Assembly: GCF_000427885.1 (NCBI RefSeq)
Contig: NZ_ATYW01000026.1
Location: 1-44,545 of the forward strand
From: Glycomyces tenuis DSM 44171
GTDB lineage: Bacteria; Actinomycetota; Actinomycetes; Mycobacteriales; Micromonosporaceae
Length of the DNA: 44,545 nt
Direction of reading: 5' to 3'
Shown here: one piece after another, positions 8,599 through 16,721 of the stretch
How positions within the stretch are numbered: position 1 is the first letter of the stretch
Layout of the letters: each line of letters starts with the position of its first letter
Notes under the pieces: generated by a model
Databases searched by the model: none
The model's input: the letters and a program-made list of their open reading frames with translations, nothing else
What the model was told of the DNA's origin: nothing
Made by a program: the position numbers and the translations under genes

Positions 8599-8897
8599 AA
8601 GGCATACCGGCTGTCCCGGGTACCCACCCGAACCCACCTTCGCGCCTACCTGAGAAATGACAACAGCGTCCCAAAGCGGTATGACACCCGGATGAGGGTG
8701 TGACAGTTCTGGCAGGGGCAGGTTTCGAACACCAGCGGACGAAACTGGGCAATACGGGGTGAAACGGTCCTGGAGAGTTCACTCGAAGGCGGGAACGAAT
8801 CCGAATGGGACTCGCGGAACATGGCGAGGGCCCCGACGGTTCTCGAAACCCGTCGGGGCCCTCGCGTGAAGTTTTCGCAGTCGGGCGGCGCCTGGGA
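8599..8897. other. Intergenic stretch between convergent holA operon and rpsT
   Basis: Apart from the 16-bp hairpin at 8824-8865 I see no gene or RNA here. A weak 6-bp stem with a 6-base loop (8684-8701) was noted. A GGTTTCGAACACC segment near 8731-8743 resembles a tRNA T-arm, but no tRNA can be folded around it. Confidence 0.5.
8824..8865. terminator. Bidirectional terminator between holA operon and rpsT
   Basis: A perfect 16-bp stem (8824-8839 with 8850-8865) with a 10-base loop lies between convergent genes. A TTTT follows shortly on the plus strand (8872-8875), so it can act for the holA side. It also lies 33 bases past the rpsT stop and can serve the minus strand. Confidence 0.8.
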
Positions 8898-9170
8898 TCA
8901 GGCGGCCTCGACCAGCTTGTTGTAGGCCGCGGCCATCTTCGACTTGCGCTGTGCGGCCTGGTTCTTGTGGATGACACCCTTCGAGGAGGCCTTGTCCAGC
9001 TCGCGGCTGGCGGCCTTCAGGTGGATCCCGGCGGCGTCGACGTCGCCGGTGGCCGCCGACTCACGGAACTTCCGGATGGCGGTCTTCAGCGACGACTTCA
9101 CGGCCTTGTTGCGCATCCGGCGCTTCTCGTTCTGCCGGTTGCGCTTTTCCTTGGACTTAATGTTCGCCAC
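8898..9170 (-). CDS. rpsT: 30S ribosomal protein bS20
   Basis: A 90-residue, Lys/Arg-rich protein with the family start [20 protein letters not shown] and the [17 protein letters not shown] motif. It binds 16S rRNA early in 30S assembly. The GTG start at 9170 is preceded by TGAGG at 8-base spacing. The upstream minus-strand leader of about 130 bases (9171-9303) includes a GC-rich inverted repeat near 9215-9231 and no gene. Confidence 0.98.
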   Translation of the reverse strand: MANIKSKEKRNRQNEKRRMRNKAVKSSLKTAIRKFRESAATGDVDAAGIHLKAASRELDKASSKGVIHKNQAAQRKSKMAAAYNKLVEAA

Positions 9171-9303
9171 GCGTGAAGCCTCAGTCTCGTGATCACTTGG
9201 TTCCTTACAAACCGCGTCGGGCGCAGGGCGCGCTCCGCGCGACTGCCAACGTTACCAGGAGCCGAGAAGGGCACACGGCCTGGCATCCTGACCGCGAGCC
9301 AGG

Positions 9304-9990
9304 TTACACCAGGTCGGGCGCGTCGCCCGCGCCCGGTCCGCCGGAACGCTCCGGCGGGCTCGCCCCGGCGGCGTCCGCCGGGCCCCGGGCCTCTCGCCGC
9401 AGCAGTTTCCGGCCCGCCAGCGCCGGCAGGAACACCGTGTCGACGATCTCCTCTATCGCCTCGTCCGGCACGGCTCCGGTGAGAATGAACTCGCTGCGCA
9501 CCAAGTCGAACGGCAGCGTCTTGAGCCGTTCGTTCAGGTCCTCGGGCTCGATCTCGCCGCGCTCGGCGGCGCGCTTGAGCACCACGTCGGTCATGAGCGC
9601 CCGGAGGTGGCCGATGAGGTGCCTGAAGACCTTCTTGTTCACCTCGGGGTTGCGGACGACCTCGGTGAGGATCCCGAGCATCGGCTCGCGCCCGATGCTG
9701 AGCAGGCGCTGCCGCATGAGCTTGAGCAGGTTCACGGTGTCGTCGCGGAGCGTGCCGCCGTCGGGGACGGAATCGGCGTCCGGCAGCCGGTGCAGGGCGG
9801 TGTTGACCAGGAGCTCGACCCGGCTCGACCAGCGCCGGTACAGCACCGGCTTGCTGGTGCCGGCCCGCTTGGCGACGCGCTCCATGGTGACCGCGGCGAA
9901 GCCGCCCTCTTGGAGTTCGGCCCAGGTCGCTTCGAAGATCGCCCGTTCGAGTTCCTTGCCGCGGCGCCGGGTCCGGCCCTCCTGTGACAT
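9304..9990 (-). CDS. TetR family transcriptional regulator
   Basis: A 228-residue one-component repressor. The N-terminal helix-turn-helix (about residues 10-57) contains AIFEATWAELQEGGFAAVTMERVAKRAG followed by TSKPVLYRRW, the canonical TetR recognition helix. The C-terminal ligand domain is all-helical and ends in a Pro/Gly/Glu-rich tail. A GTG at 10002 is also in frame, but the ATG at 9990 has GGGGGTG just upstream. It diverges from the membrane protein at 10083, with two direct-repeat operator-like sites between them, so it likely controls that gene and itself. Confidence 0.9.
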   Translation of the reverse strand: MSQEGRTRRRGKELERAIFEATWAELQEGGFAAVTMERVAKRAGTSKPVLYRRWSSRVELLVNTALHRLPDADSVPDGGTLRDDTVNLLKLMRQRLLSIGREPMLGILTEVVRNPEVNKKVFRHLIGHLRALMTDVVLKRAAERGEIEPEDLNERLKTLPFDLVRSEFILTGAVPDEAIEEIVDTVFLPALAGRKLLRREARGPADAAGASPPERSGGPGAGDAPDLV

Positions 9991-10002
9991 GCACACCCCC
10001 AC

Positions 10003-10063
10003 TAGATACTTGCGGTTTCTTATGTTATACCTAGACGAGAGCTTAGATACGAGCCGTTTCTTA
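10003..10063. promoter_or_regulatory. Tandem operator-like repeats between tetR and exporter gene
   Basis: Two 20-bp direct repeats, TAGATACTTGCGGTTTCTTA (10003-10022) and TAGATACGAGCCGTTTCTTA (10044-10063), match at 17 of 20 positions and are 41 bp apart, near four helical turns. Each carries an imperfect dyad GATAC-N5-GTTTC. TATGTT/TTATAC sequences between them could be -10 elements. They are the best candidates for TetR binding sites. Confidence 0.7.
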
Positions 10064-10082
10064 CGGACGATTGGAAGCCGTC

Positions 10083-11120
10083 ATGGAAACCACCGGAACG
10101 CCCACCCAGAACCGCACCCCCCTCGGCCGCGTCATCGGCCTCAGCCTCGGCCTGGCCGTCATCGTCAGCGTCGTCACCATCGCCTTCGCCTGGCCATCAT
10201 CCAACACCGGCCCCGAGGACGTGCCCATCGCCGTGATCGGGCCGCCCGAGGCCGCCGAACAGGTCGCCGAGCGGCTCGACACCGCCCAGCCCGGCGGCTT
10301 CGACGTCGTCGAGGCGGCCGGCCCCGACGAGGCCGTCGAGATGATCGAGGAGCGCGAGGTCTACGCGGCCCTCGCCGTCGGCCCCGAGGGCGTCGACCTC
10401 TACACCGCGTCCGCCGCCTCGCCCGCCGTCGCGCGCCTGGTCGGCGGCATCGCCGAGCAGATCGCCGCCGGCATGGGCGAAGCGGCCGGACAGCCCGGCG
10501 CCGTCCAGGTCACCACCCAGGACGTCGTCCCGATGCCCGAGGACGACCCCAACGGCGCGGGCCTGGCCGCCTCGGCGCTGCCGATGGCCGCGGGCGGCAT
10601 CATCGTCGCCGTGCTCATCGGCACGGCCGTGCGCGGCTCGGGCCGCCAGGCCACCGCCGCGATCCTCGGCCCGATCGCCGTCGGCGCCGCCGTCGCCGGA
10701 ATCCTGTTCTGGCTCGGTTCGGTCGAAGGCGACTACTGGAGCGTCGCCGGAGCGATCACGCTGACGCTGCTCGCCGCCTCCTGGGCCGTCCTCGGCCTGA
10801 GCAAGCTGCTCGGCCGGGCCGGCACCGCCATAGGCGCCGTCCTGATCATGCTCGTCGGCAACCCGCTCTCGGGCCTGACCAGCGCCCCCGAGATGCTCCC
10901 GGCCCCGTGGGGCGAGATCGGCCAGTACCTGACGCCGGGCGCCGGGGCCACGCTGCTGCGCTCGGTCTCGTTCTTCGACGGCAACGGGGCGACCACGGCG
11001 GCCCTCGTCCTGGCCGCCTGGCTGGCCGGCGGGATCGTGCTGTACGTCATCGGCGCGGTCCGCTCCAGAGTGAGCGAGGTCGGCGCGGCCGAGTCCGAGC
11101 CGGTCGCCGCCTCCGTGTGA
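10083..11120 (+). CDS. ABC-2/YhgE-like membrane protein, likely exporter
   Basis: A 345-residue membrane protein with one N-terminal helix (about residues 18-40), an extracytoplasmic domain (about 45-155) and five or six C-terminal helices (about 160-330). The plan, with a first helix, a soluble loop holding PIAVIGPPEAAEQVAERL and a helix cluster, is that of YhgE/Pip-like and ABC-2-type permease proteins. No ATPase is adjacent, so it may work alone or with a distant partner. It starts at the ATG at 10083 after GGAAG. It is divergent from a TetR repressor, an arrangement usual for drug or lipid exporters. Confidence 0.75.
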   Translation: METTGTPTQNRTPLGRVIGLSLGLAVIVSVVTIAFAWPSSNTGPEDVPIAVIGPPEAAEQVAERLDTAQPGGFDVVEAAGPDEAVEMIEEREVYAALAVGPEGVDLYTASAASPAVARLVGGIAEQIAAGMGEAAGQPGAVQVTTQDVVPMPEDDPNGAGLAASALPMAAGGIIVAVLIGTAVRGSGRQATAAILGPIAVGAAVAGILFWLGSVEGDYWSVAGAITLTLLAASWAVLGLSKLLGRAGTAIGAVLIMLVGNPLSGLTSAPEMLPAPWGEIGQYLTPGAGATLLRSVSFFDGNGATTAALVLAAWLAGGIVLYVIGAVRSRVSEVGAAESEPVAASV

Positions 11121-11141
11121 CCCGATCCGACACCCACCGGC

Positions 11142-11195
11142 GCGATGCCGCCGCCCGAGGCCGTGACCAGTCGCGGCGCCGGGCGGCGGCATCGC
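11142..11195 (+). terminator. Hairpin after the exporter gene
   Basis: A perfect 16-bp stem (11142-11157 with 11180-11195) with a 22-base loop lies just after the exporter stop and before lepA. There is no T-run. It is terminator-like by position and strength. Confidence 0.6.
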
Positions 11196-11337
11196 CGCGT
11201 CCGGGGGCGTGGCGGGGGCGTCTTTCCTCATCGGGTGCGCGGCCCGTCCGCGGTTCGTAAGGCAGAATTGGAGCGCCCGCCCCACACGGGCAGTGCCGGT
11301 TCACGGCTCGCGAGTTTCGCCGAAAAGGAAGGCCAAC

Positions 11338-13170
11338 GTGACGAACGCGCCAGGTTCGACCGCTCCGGAGTCGATCCGGAACTTCTGCATCATCGCGCAC
11401 ATCGACCACGGCAAGTCGACGCTGGCCGACCGCATGCTGCAGATCACCGAGGTCGTCGACGCCCGCAAGATGCGCGAGCAGTACCTCGACCGGATGGACA
11501 TCGAACGCGAGCGCGGCATCACCGTCAAGTCGCAGGCCGTGCGGATGCCGTGGACGGCCCGCTCCGGCGAGGCCGAGGGCGGCCGCTTCGTGCTCAACAT
11601 GATCGACACGCCCGGCCACGTGGACTTCACCTACGAGGTCTCGCGGTCCCTGGCCGCCTGCGAGGGCGCGGTCCTGCTCGTCGACGCCGCCCAGGGCATC
11701 GAGGCGCAGACCCTCGCGAACCTGTACCTGGCGATGGGCAACGACCTGACGATCATCCCGGTGCTCAACAAGATCGACCTGCCCTCGGCCGACCCGGACC
11801 GGTACGCCGAGGAGCTGGCGAACCTCATCGGCTGCGAGCCCGAAGACGTCTTCCGCGTCTCGGGCAAGACCGGTGAGGGCGTCGCCGAACTGCTCGACGC
11901 GATCGTCGAGCAGATCCCGGCCCCGACCGGCGACGCGGACGCGCCGCCGCGCGCGCTGATCTTCGACTCGGTCTACGACGTCTACCGCGGCGTGGTCACC
12001 TACATCCGCGTGGTCGACGGGAAGCTCAACGCCCGCGACCGGATCCGCATGATGTCGACCAGGGCCGACCACGAGCTGCTGGAGATCGGCGTCATCAGTC
12101 CCGAGCCGGCCGCCGGCAAGGCGCTCGCGGCCGGGGAGGTCGGCTACCTCATCACCGGCGTCAAGGACGTGCGCCAGTCGAAGGTCGGCGACACCGTCAC
12201 CAACGCGAAGGCCCCGGCCCAGGCGGCGCTGCCGGGCTACACCGAGGCGAAGCCGATGGTGTTCTCCGGGCTCTACCCGATCGACGGCTCCGACTACGGG
12301 AACCTGCGCGAGGCGCTCGACAAGCTCCAGTTGAACGACGCGGCGCTCCAGTTCGAGCCCGAGACCTCGGCGGCGCTCGGCTTCGGCTTCCGCGTCGGCT
12401 TCCTGGGCCTGCTGCACCTGGAGATCATCCGCGAGCGGCTCGAGCGCGAGTTCAACCTCGACCTGATCTCGACGGCCCCGAACGTGGTCTACCAGGTGAC
12501 GATGGAGGACGGCGAGCAGATCGAGGTCACCAACCCCTCGGAGTTCCCCGAAGGGAAGATCTCGCAGATCACCGAGCCGATCGTCAGGGCCACGGTCCTG
12601 ACGCCCACCGAGTACATCGGGGCGGTCATGGAGCTGTGCCAGTCGCGGCGCGGCGTCCAGGAGGGCATGGACTACCTCTCGACCGACCGCGTCGAGATCC
12701 GCTACACGCTGCCGCTGGCCGAGATCGTGTTCGACTTCTTCGACCAGCTGAAGAGCCGCACGAAGGGCTACGCCTCGCTCGACTACGAGATCGAGGGCTC
12801 GCAGAGCGCCGACCTGGTGAAGGTGGACATCCTCCTCCAGGGCGAGCGCGTGGACGCCTTCGCCGCGATCGTCCACAGGGACCAGGCGTACGCCTACGGC
12901 GTCAAGCTCGCCGAGCGGCTCAAGAAGCTCATCCCGCGCCAGCAGTTCGAAGTGCCGATCCAGGCCGCGATCGGCTCGCGCATCATCGCCCGCGAGAACA
13001 TCCGCGCGCTGCGCAAGGACGTCCTGGCCAAGTGCTACGGCGGCGACATCTCCCGCAAGCGCAAGCTCCTGGAGAAGCAGAAAGAGGGCAAGAAGCGGAT
13101 GAAGACCGTCGGGCGCGTCGAGGTTCCCCAGGACGCCTTCATCGCCGCCTTGAGGACCGACGAGAACTAG
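11338..13170 (+). CDS. lepA: Elongation factor 4 (LepA), GTPase
   Basis: A 610-residue ribosome-associated GTPase that influences initiation and back-translocation. G motifs are AHIDHGKST (G1, near residue 20), DTPGH (G3) and NKID (G4). The family-specific C-terminal domain includes [14 protein letters not shown] and the basic end [18 protein letters not shown]. The open frame extends to 11209, but the GTG at 11338 has AAGGAAGG (11325-11332) upstream and gives the standard N-terminus. Confidence 0.97.
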   Translation: MTNAPGSTAPESIRNFCIIAHIDHGKSTLADRMLQITEVVDARKMREQYLDRMDIERERGITVKSQAVRMPWTARSGEAEGGRFVLNMIDTPGHVDFTYEVSRSLAACEGAVLLVDAAQGIEAQTLANLYLAMGNDLTIIPVLNKIDLPSADPDRYAEELANLIGCEPEDVFRVSGKTGEGVAELLDAIVEQIPAPTGDADAPPRALIFDSVYDVYRGVVTYIRVVDGKLNARDRIRMMSTRADHELLEIGVISPEPAAGKALAAGEVGYLITGVKDVRQSKVGDTVTNAKAPAQAALPGYTEAKPMVFSGLYPIDGSDYGNLREALDKLQLNDAALQFEPETSAALGFGFRVGFLGLLHLEIIRERLEREFNLDLISTAPNVVYQVTMEDGEQIEVTNPSEFPEGKISQITEPIVRATVLTPTEYIGAVMELCQSRRGVQEGMDYLSTDRVEIRYTLPLAEIVFDFFDQLKSRTKGYASLDYEIEGSQSADLVKVDILLQGERVDAFAAIVHRDQAYAYGVKLAERLKKLIPRQQFEVPIQAAIGSRIIARENIRALRKDVLAKCYGGDISRKRKLLEKQKEGKKRMKTVGRVEVPQDAFIAALRTDEN

Positions 13171-13175
13171 GCTCA

Positions 13176-13232
13176 GGGCCGCCTGAGCGGAAGTCCGCCG
13201 AGCCGGGCGGCTCGGCGTCCCTCAGGCGGCCC
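13176..13232. terminator. Nested hairpin between convergent lepA and phoD
   Basis: Outer stem GGGCCGCCTGAG (13176-13187) pairs with CTCAGGCGGCCC (13221-13232). An inner 9-bp stem pairs 13196-13204 with 13209-13217 around a 4-base loop. It begins 5 bases past the lepA stop and ends 7 bases before the phoD stop, so it can terminate both genes. Confidence 0.8.
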
Positions 13233-13239
13233 CGAAGGC

Positions 13240-14892
13240 CTAGAGGCCGTCGTCGGCGTTCTCGTCGGAGCCGGCGAACGGGTCGGTCGAATGCGTCGAC
13301 ATCGACGGGTCCACCGGCCGGTCGTAGGTCTGGTGCAGGGCGCGGTCGCCGTCGGCGATGGTGTACGAGCGGCGGATGTGCGCCGGGGAGTCCTGCTCGG
13401 TCACGAGCGGGACGACCTGGAAGTCCACATCGATCTGCTCGGGCGTGATCGTCGTGTGCACCCACCCGCGCTGGGCGTTGCGGAACTTGATGTGCGGGTT
13501 GATCAGCAGTGCCTCGTTGTCCTCGGGCACCGAGTCGACGCCGTTGCCGCCGGAGGTGATCGAGGTGGTCACCAGCTCCACGCCCACCCGCTCCGAGTCC
13601 GGGTCCTCGAAGTCGGCCAGCAGCTCGGAGGCCCAGTGGGTGTGCACGTCGCCGGTGAGGACCACCGGGTTGCGCACGCCGGCGTCCAGCCAGCCCTGGA
13701 CGATCCGCTCCCTGGAGGCGGTGTAGCCGTCCCAGCCGTCCATGCTGGTGCGCAGCACCGGCCCGGCGTCGGCGTCGCGCTGCGCGAAGAACACCTGCTG
13801 GCCGATGACGTCCCAGCGGGCGGTCGAGGACCTGAAGCCGTCGATGAGCCACTCCTCCTGCGCGTCGCCGGTGATCGAGCGCTTCTCGTCCCAGGCCTCG
13901 GCGCAGTCGTCGTTCCAGCCGTCGCCGCAGGCCTGGTCGTCGCGGTACTGGCGCGTGTCGAGCATGTGGAAGCGCGCGAGCTGCCCCCATTCGACGCGCC
14001 GGTACAGCTGCATGTCGATGCCGACCGGCACCGAGGAGCGGCGCAGCGGCATGTTCTCCCAGTACGCCTGGAACGCGGCCGCGCGCCTGGCCAGGAAGTC
14101 CGCGGCGTCGGGGGTGTCGGAGCCGGCCTCGGGGACCTCGTCGGCCCAGTTGTTCTCGGTCTCGTGGTCGTCCCACACCACCAGCCACGGCGCGATCGCG
14201 TGCGCGGCCTGGAGGTCGGCGTCGCTCTTGTACTGGGCGTGGCGCTGCCGGTAGTTCGCGAGGGTCACCGTCTCGGGGCCCTCGTGGTCGCGGACGTTCC
14301 CGTCGGGGGAGTTGTACACGTCCTTCTTGTACTCGTACTGGTAGTCGCCGAGGTGGAGGATGAGGTCGGGGGAGGACTCGGCCATGTGCCGGTAGGCGGT
14401 GAAGTAGCCGTGCTCGTACTGCGAGCAGGAGGCGAACGCCATGCGCAGCTGCTCGGGCATCGCGCCGGGGGCGGGGGCGGTGCGGGTCCGCGCGGCATGC
14501 GAGACCCACCGGCCGACCTTGAACCGGTAGTAGTACTCGGTGTCGGGCTCCAGGCCGCTCAGCTCGACGTGGACGCTGTGGCCCTGCTCGGGGCGGGCCT
14601 GCTCGTGGCCGGAGGCGACGCGGCGGCGGAAGCGCTCGTCGCTCGCGAGCTCCCATTTGACGTCGAAGGCGGCGTCGGGCATGCCGCCCATGCCGTCCTC
14701 GGCGAGCGGCTCGGTGGCCAGGCGGGTCCACAGGACCACGCCGTCGGAGGTGGGGTCGCCGGAGGCGACGCCGAGGGTGAAGGGGTCGCGCTTGACGGTG
14801 TGGTGGCGGCGCTCCTCGGCCCAGGCGGTGGCGGGCACGGTGGCCGCGGCGGCCGCCGAGGACGCGAGCAGGATCCGACGTGAAACGTGCAT
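13240..14892 (-). CDS. phoD: Alkaline phosphatase D, Tat-secreted
   Basis: A 550-residue secreted metal-dependent phosphodiesterase/phosphatase. The N-terminus MHVSRRILLASS followed by an Ala-rich stretch is a Tat-type signal (R5-R6). The PhoD N-terminal domain has FTLGVASGDPTSDGVVLWTRL. The catalytic domain has FASCSQYEHGYFTAYRHMA, HLGDYQYEY, VWDDHETENNW and LTGDVHTHWAS, all metal-site motifs of the family. The open frame runs to 15018, but the ATG at 14892 puts the signal peptide at the terminus and has GAGG upstream. A PHO-box-like repeat lies at 14979-15000. Confidence 0.93.
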   Translation of the reverse strand: MHVSRRILLASSAAAAATVPATAWAEERRHHTVKRDPFTLGVASGDPTSDGVVLWTRLATEPLAEDGMGGMPDAAFDVKWELASDERFRRRVASGHEQARPEQGHSVHVELSGLEPDTEYYYRFKVGRWVSHAARTRTAPAPGAMPEQLRMAFASCSQYEHGYFTAYRHMAESSPDLILHLGDYQYEYKKDVYNSPDGNVRDHEGPETVTLANYRQRHAQYKSDADLQAAHAIAPWLVVWDDHETENNWADEVPEAGSDTPDAADFLARRAAAFQAYWENMPLRRSSVPVGIDMQLYRRVEWGQLARFHMLDTRQYRDDQACGDGWNDDCAEAWDEKRSITGDAQEEWLIDGFRSSTARWDVIGQQVFFAQRDADAGPVLRTSMDGWDGYTASRERIVQGWLDAGVRNPVVLTGDVHTHWASELLADFEDPDSERVGVELVTTSITSGGNGVDSVPEDNEALLINPHIKFRNAQRGWVHTTITPEQIDVDFQVVPLVTEQDSPAHIRRSYTIADGDRALHQTYDRPVDPSMSTHSTDPFAGSDENADDGL

Positions 14893-14978
14893 GGAGACCT
14901 CGTTTGCGGGGGGAGTGGTCGGATGGACCCACTCAGCCCAGCAACCGCAGTTGCACCAGCCGGAACACGCGGATAGCG

Positions 14979-15000
14979 ACCCGGTGAACCGGGGGCGAAT
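14979..15000 (-). promoter_or_regulatory. Possible PHO box upstream of phoD
   Basis: Read on the minus strand this is two abutting 11-base units, ATTCGCCCCCG and GTTCACCGGGT. Streptomyces PhoP boxes are tandem 11-base units that begin GTTCACC or close to it. It lies 87 bases before the phoD start. Only the second unit is a strong match, so the call is tentative. Confidence 0.4.
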
Positions 15001-15062
15001 ACTGCTGAATGCCGACAAGCCGAATACGGCGACGCTAATCGGATCGAAAGGCCTCTGATCGG

Positions 15063-15908
15063 TTACTCGGGAGTATTCACGGTGATAGCCACCAGGGACG
15101 CCTCTGCGGCGGCCACCTCGGCGACCTCGCCGTCGGGCGTGATCCAGCCGTCCTCGCCGGGCTCCCAGCGCATCCCGGCGTACTCGACCGAGACGATGTC
15201 GTACTCATAGGACTTCGCGACGGCCCACGAGGCCCGGTTCCAGCCCGCGGTCGCGTCGTCGGCGCCTATGGTGACGACCTGGCCTTCGACGCCCGCGACC
15301 TCGACGCCCCACTGGTAGGCGTACGCCTCGGCGAGCGCGTCGGTGTCGGTCGAGTCCGCCTCGTCCTCACCGGCGATGCACGAGGCCCCGGCCTCCTCGC
15401 CGCCGGCGAACGCCGCGGCGACGGCGAGCCCCTCGTCCTCCCACTGCGCGTACAGGTCCGGGTAGGCGCTGACCTGCACGGCCTGCGCGGCGTCGCCGAT
15501 CGCCATGTCCTGCCAGCCGTCGATGCGGCGCAGCTTCTCGTAGAACTTGAACGACGCGTAAACGGGATCGAGGATCTCCTCTTCGGTGCCCCAGCCGACG
15601 CTGGGCCGCTGCTGGAACAGCCCGAGCGAGTCGTGGTCGCCGTAGTCGACGTTGGACAGCTTCGACTCCTGGAAGGCCGTGGCGATCGCGACCGCGACGG
15701 CCCGCTCGTCCATCCCGTCGCGCAGCCCGACGGCGGCGATGGTGGAGGCGTGGTAGGTCTGCTCGGCGGTCAGGTGCAGCGGCTCCTCGGCGTGGCCGAT
15801 GAAGCAGCCGGTCGGTGTCGGGGAGAGCAGCTCGTCGGCGGCCTCGGAGCAGCCGGTGGCGAGACCGGCCGCGAGCACCAGTGCGAGCGCGGTGGAGACG
15901 GGACGCAA
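15063..15908 (-). CDS. Lipoprotein with lysozyme-like domain
   Basis: A 281-residue predicted lipoprotein. The signal runs from residue 1 to the lipobox LATGC (Cys 20). Residues about 45-160 form a conserved actinobacterial domain with AVAIATAFQESKLSNVDYGD and DSLGLFQQRPSVGWG, resembling goose-type lysozyme or transglycosylase folds. The Glu in FQES is a candidate catalytic residue. A GTG at 15935 is in frame, but a TAGATT -10 at 15938-15943 would start RNA just inside it. GGAGGT leads directly to the TTG at 15908, so I chose TTG. This annotation fits a cell-wall role, but activity is unproven. Confidence 0.75.
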   Translation of the reverse strand: MRPVSTALALVLAAGLATGCSEAADELLSPTPTGCFIGHAEEPLHLTAEQTYHASTIAAVGLRDGMDERAVAVAIATAFQESKLSNVDYGDHDSLGLFQQRPSVGWGTEEEILDPVYASFKFYEKLRRIDGWQDMAIGDAAQAVQVSAYPDLYAQWEDEGLAVAAAFAGGEEAGASCIAGEDEADSTDTDALAEAYAYQWGVEVAGVEGQVVTIGADDATAGWNRASWAVAKSYEYDIVSVEYAGMRWEPGEDGWITPDGEVAEVAAAEASLVAITVNTPE

Positions 15909-15935
15909 GGGACCTCCGGTCTGGTCGGGGGCCAC

Positions 15936-16703
15936 CTAATCTACCCAGGAGGGTGCGCGCTTCTCAATGAACGAACGGACCCCTTCGCGTCCCTCATCGG
16001 AGAAGAAGTACTCGGCCGTCAGGGCCGCGGCCTCCCGCAGCCGCTCGCGGAGGTCCGCAGTGGCGGTGAGGGCCTTGATGCCCGCCTGCGCGCCGGGGCC
16101 GCCCGCCAGCAGCCGCTCGACCGTCTCGGCCTGATGCCGGTCGACCGAGCCCGCGGTCGCGGCCGTGCTGACCAGGCCCCAGTGGGTGGCCTCCACGGCC
16201 GTGAAGGACTCGCCGGTGAGGAACAGCCGACGCATCAGGCCCGGATCGAGCTTGCGCGCCACGACCGGGCCGATCACGGCCGGGACGACACCGAGCCTGA
16301 CCTCGCTGAACGCCAGCTGCGCCGAGCCGTCGCAGACGACGAGGTCGGCGGCGGCCAGCAGCCCCATCCCGCCGCCCTTCGCGGCGCCCTTGGCGACGGC
16401 CACCACCGGTTTGGGGGCCTCGCACAGGTCGGCGAGCAGCTCGGCCAGGTGCGCGGCCGGGAGCTCCTCGAGGCCGCTCGCGGCCGCCGACTCCCGCAGG
16501 TCGGCGCCGGCGCAGAACACCGGCCCGGCGTGGTCGAGGACGATCACGCGGACCGTCTCGTCGGCGACCGCGTCGGCCAGCGCCTCCCGCAGCTGCGCGA
16601 TCATCCGCGTCGAGAGGGCGTTGCGCCGCTCGGGCGCGTCGAGGGTTATCGACGCCACCTTCCTCGCGGGCCAGTACTTGATGAGAGCATCGTTGCCGTC
16701 CAC
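15936..16703 (-). CDS. Enoyl-CoA hydratase/isomerase family protein
   Basis: A 255-residue crotonase-fold protein, probably acting on an acyl-CoA. Family features are ITLDAPERRNALSTRM (about residues 19-34), the oxyanion-hole region PVFCAGADLRE (about 60-70) and AKGGGMGLLAAADLVV (about 107-122). The crotonase Glu pair is not clearly conserved: the first glutamate position falls in the GMGLLAA segment. Exact chemistry is therefore uncertain. The GTG at 16703 starts 6 bases after a TACGGT -10 and looks leaderless. It is divergent from hemW with only 18 bases between. Confidence 0.82.
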   Translation of the reverse strand: MDGNDALIKYWPARKVASITLDAPERRNALSTRMIAQLREALADAVADETVRVIVLDHAGPVFCAGADLRESAAASGLEELPAAHLAELLADLCEAPKPVVAVAKGAAKGGGMGLLAAADLVVCDGSAQLAFSEVRLGVVPAVIGPVVARKLDPGLMRRLFLTGESFTAVEATHWGLVSTAATAGSVDRHQAETVERLLAGGPGAQAGIKALTATADLRERLREAAALTAEYFFSDEGREGVRSFIEKRAPSWVD

Positions 16704-16706
16704 GCC

Positions 16707-16716
16707 AGTACCGTAG
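16707..16716. promoter_or_regulatory. Symmetric shared -10 for divergent leaderless genes
   Basis: The segment AGTACCGTAG reads TACCGT on the plus strand (16709-16714), with 7 bases to the hemW GTG. It reads TACGGT on the minus strand (16715-16710), with 6 bases to the hydratase GTG. One near-palindrome therefore supplies the -10 for both directions. Confidence 0.65.
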
Positions 16717-16721
16717 TCGGC

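Noticed and set aside
8731..8743. tRNA T-arm-like GGTTTCGAACACC
   Set aside because: No acceptor stem, D arm or anticodon arm can be formed around it.
13291..14883. A 530-codon frame on the plus strand opposite phoD
   Set aside because: Open only because of GC-rich third positions of phoD; no family motifs and a repetitive Val/Gly/Arg composition. The same reason removes the long frames opposite lepA, comEC, ptsI and EIICD.
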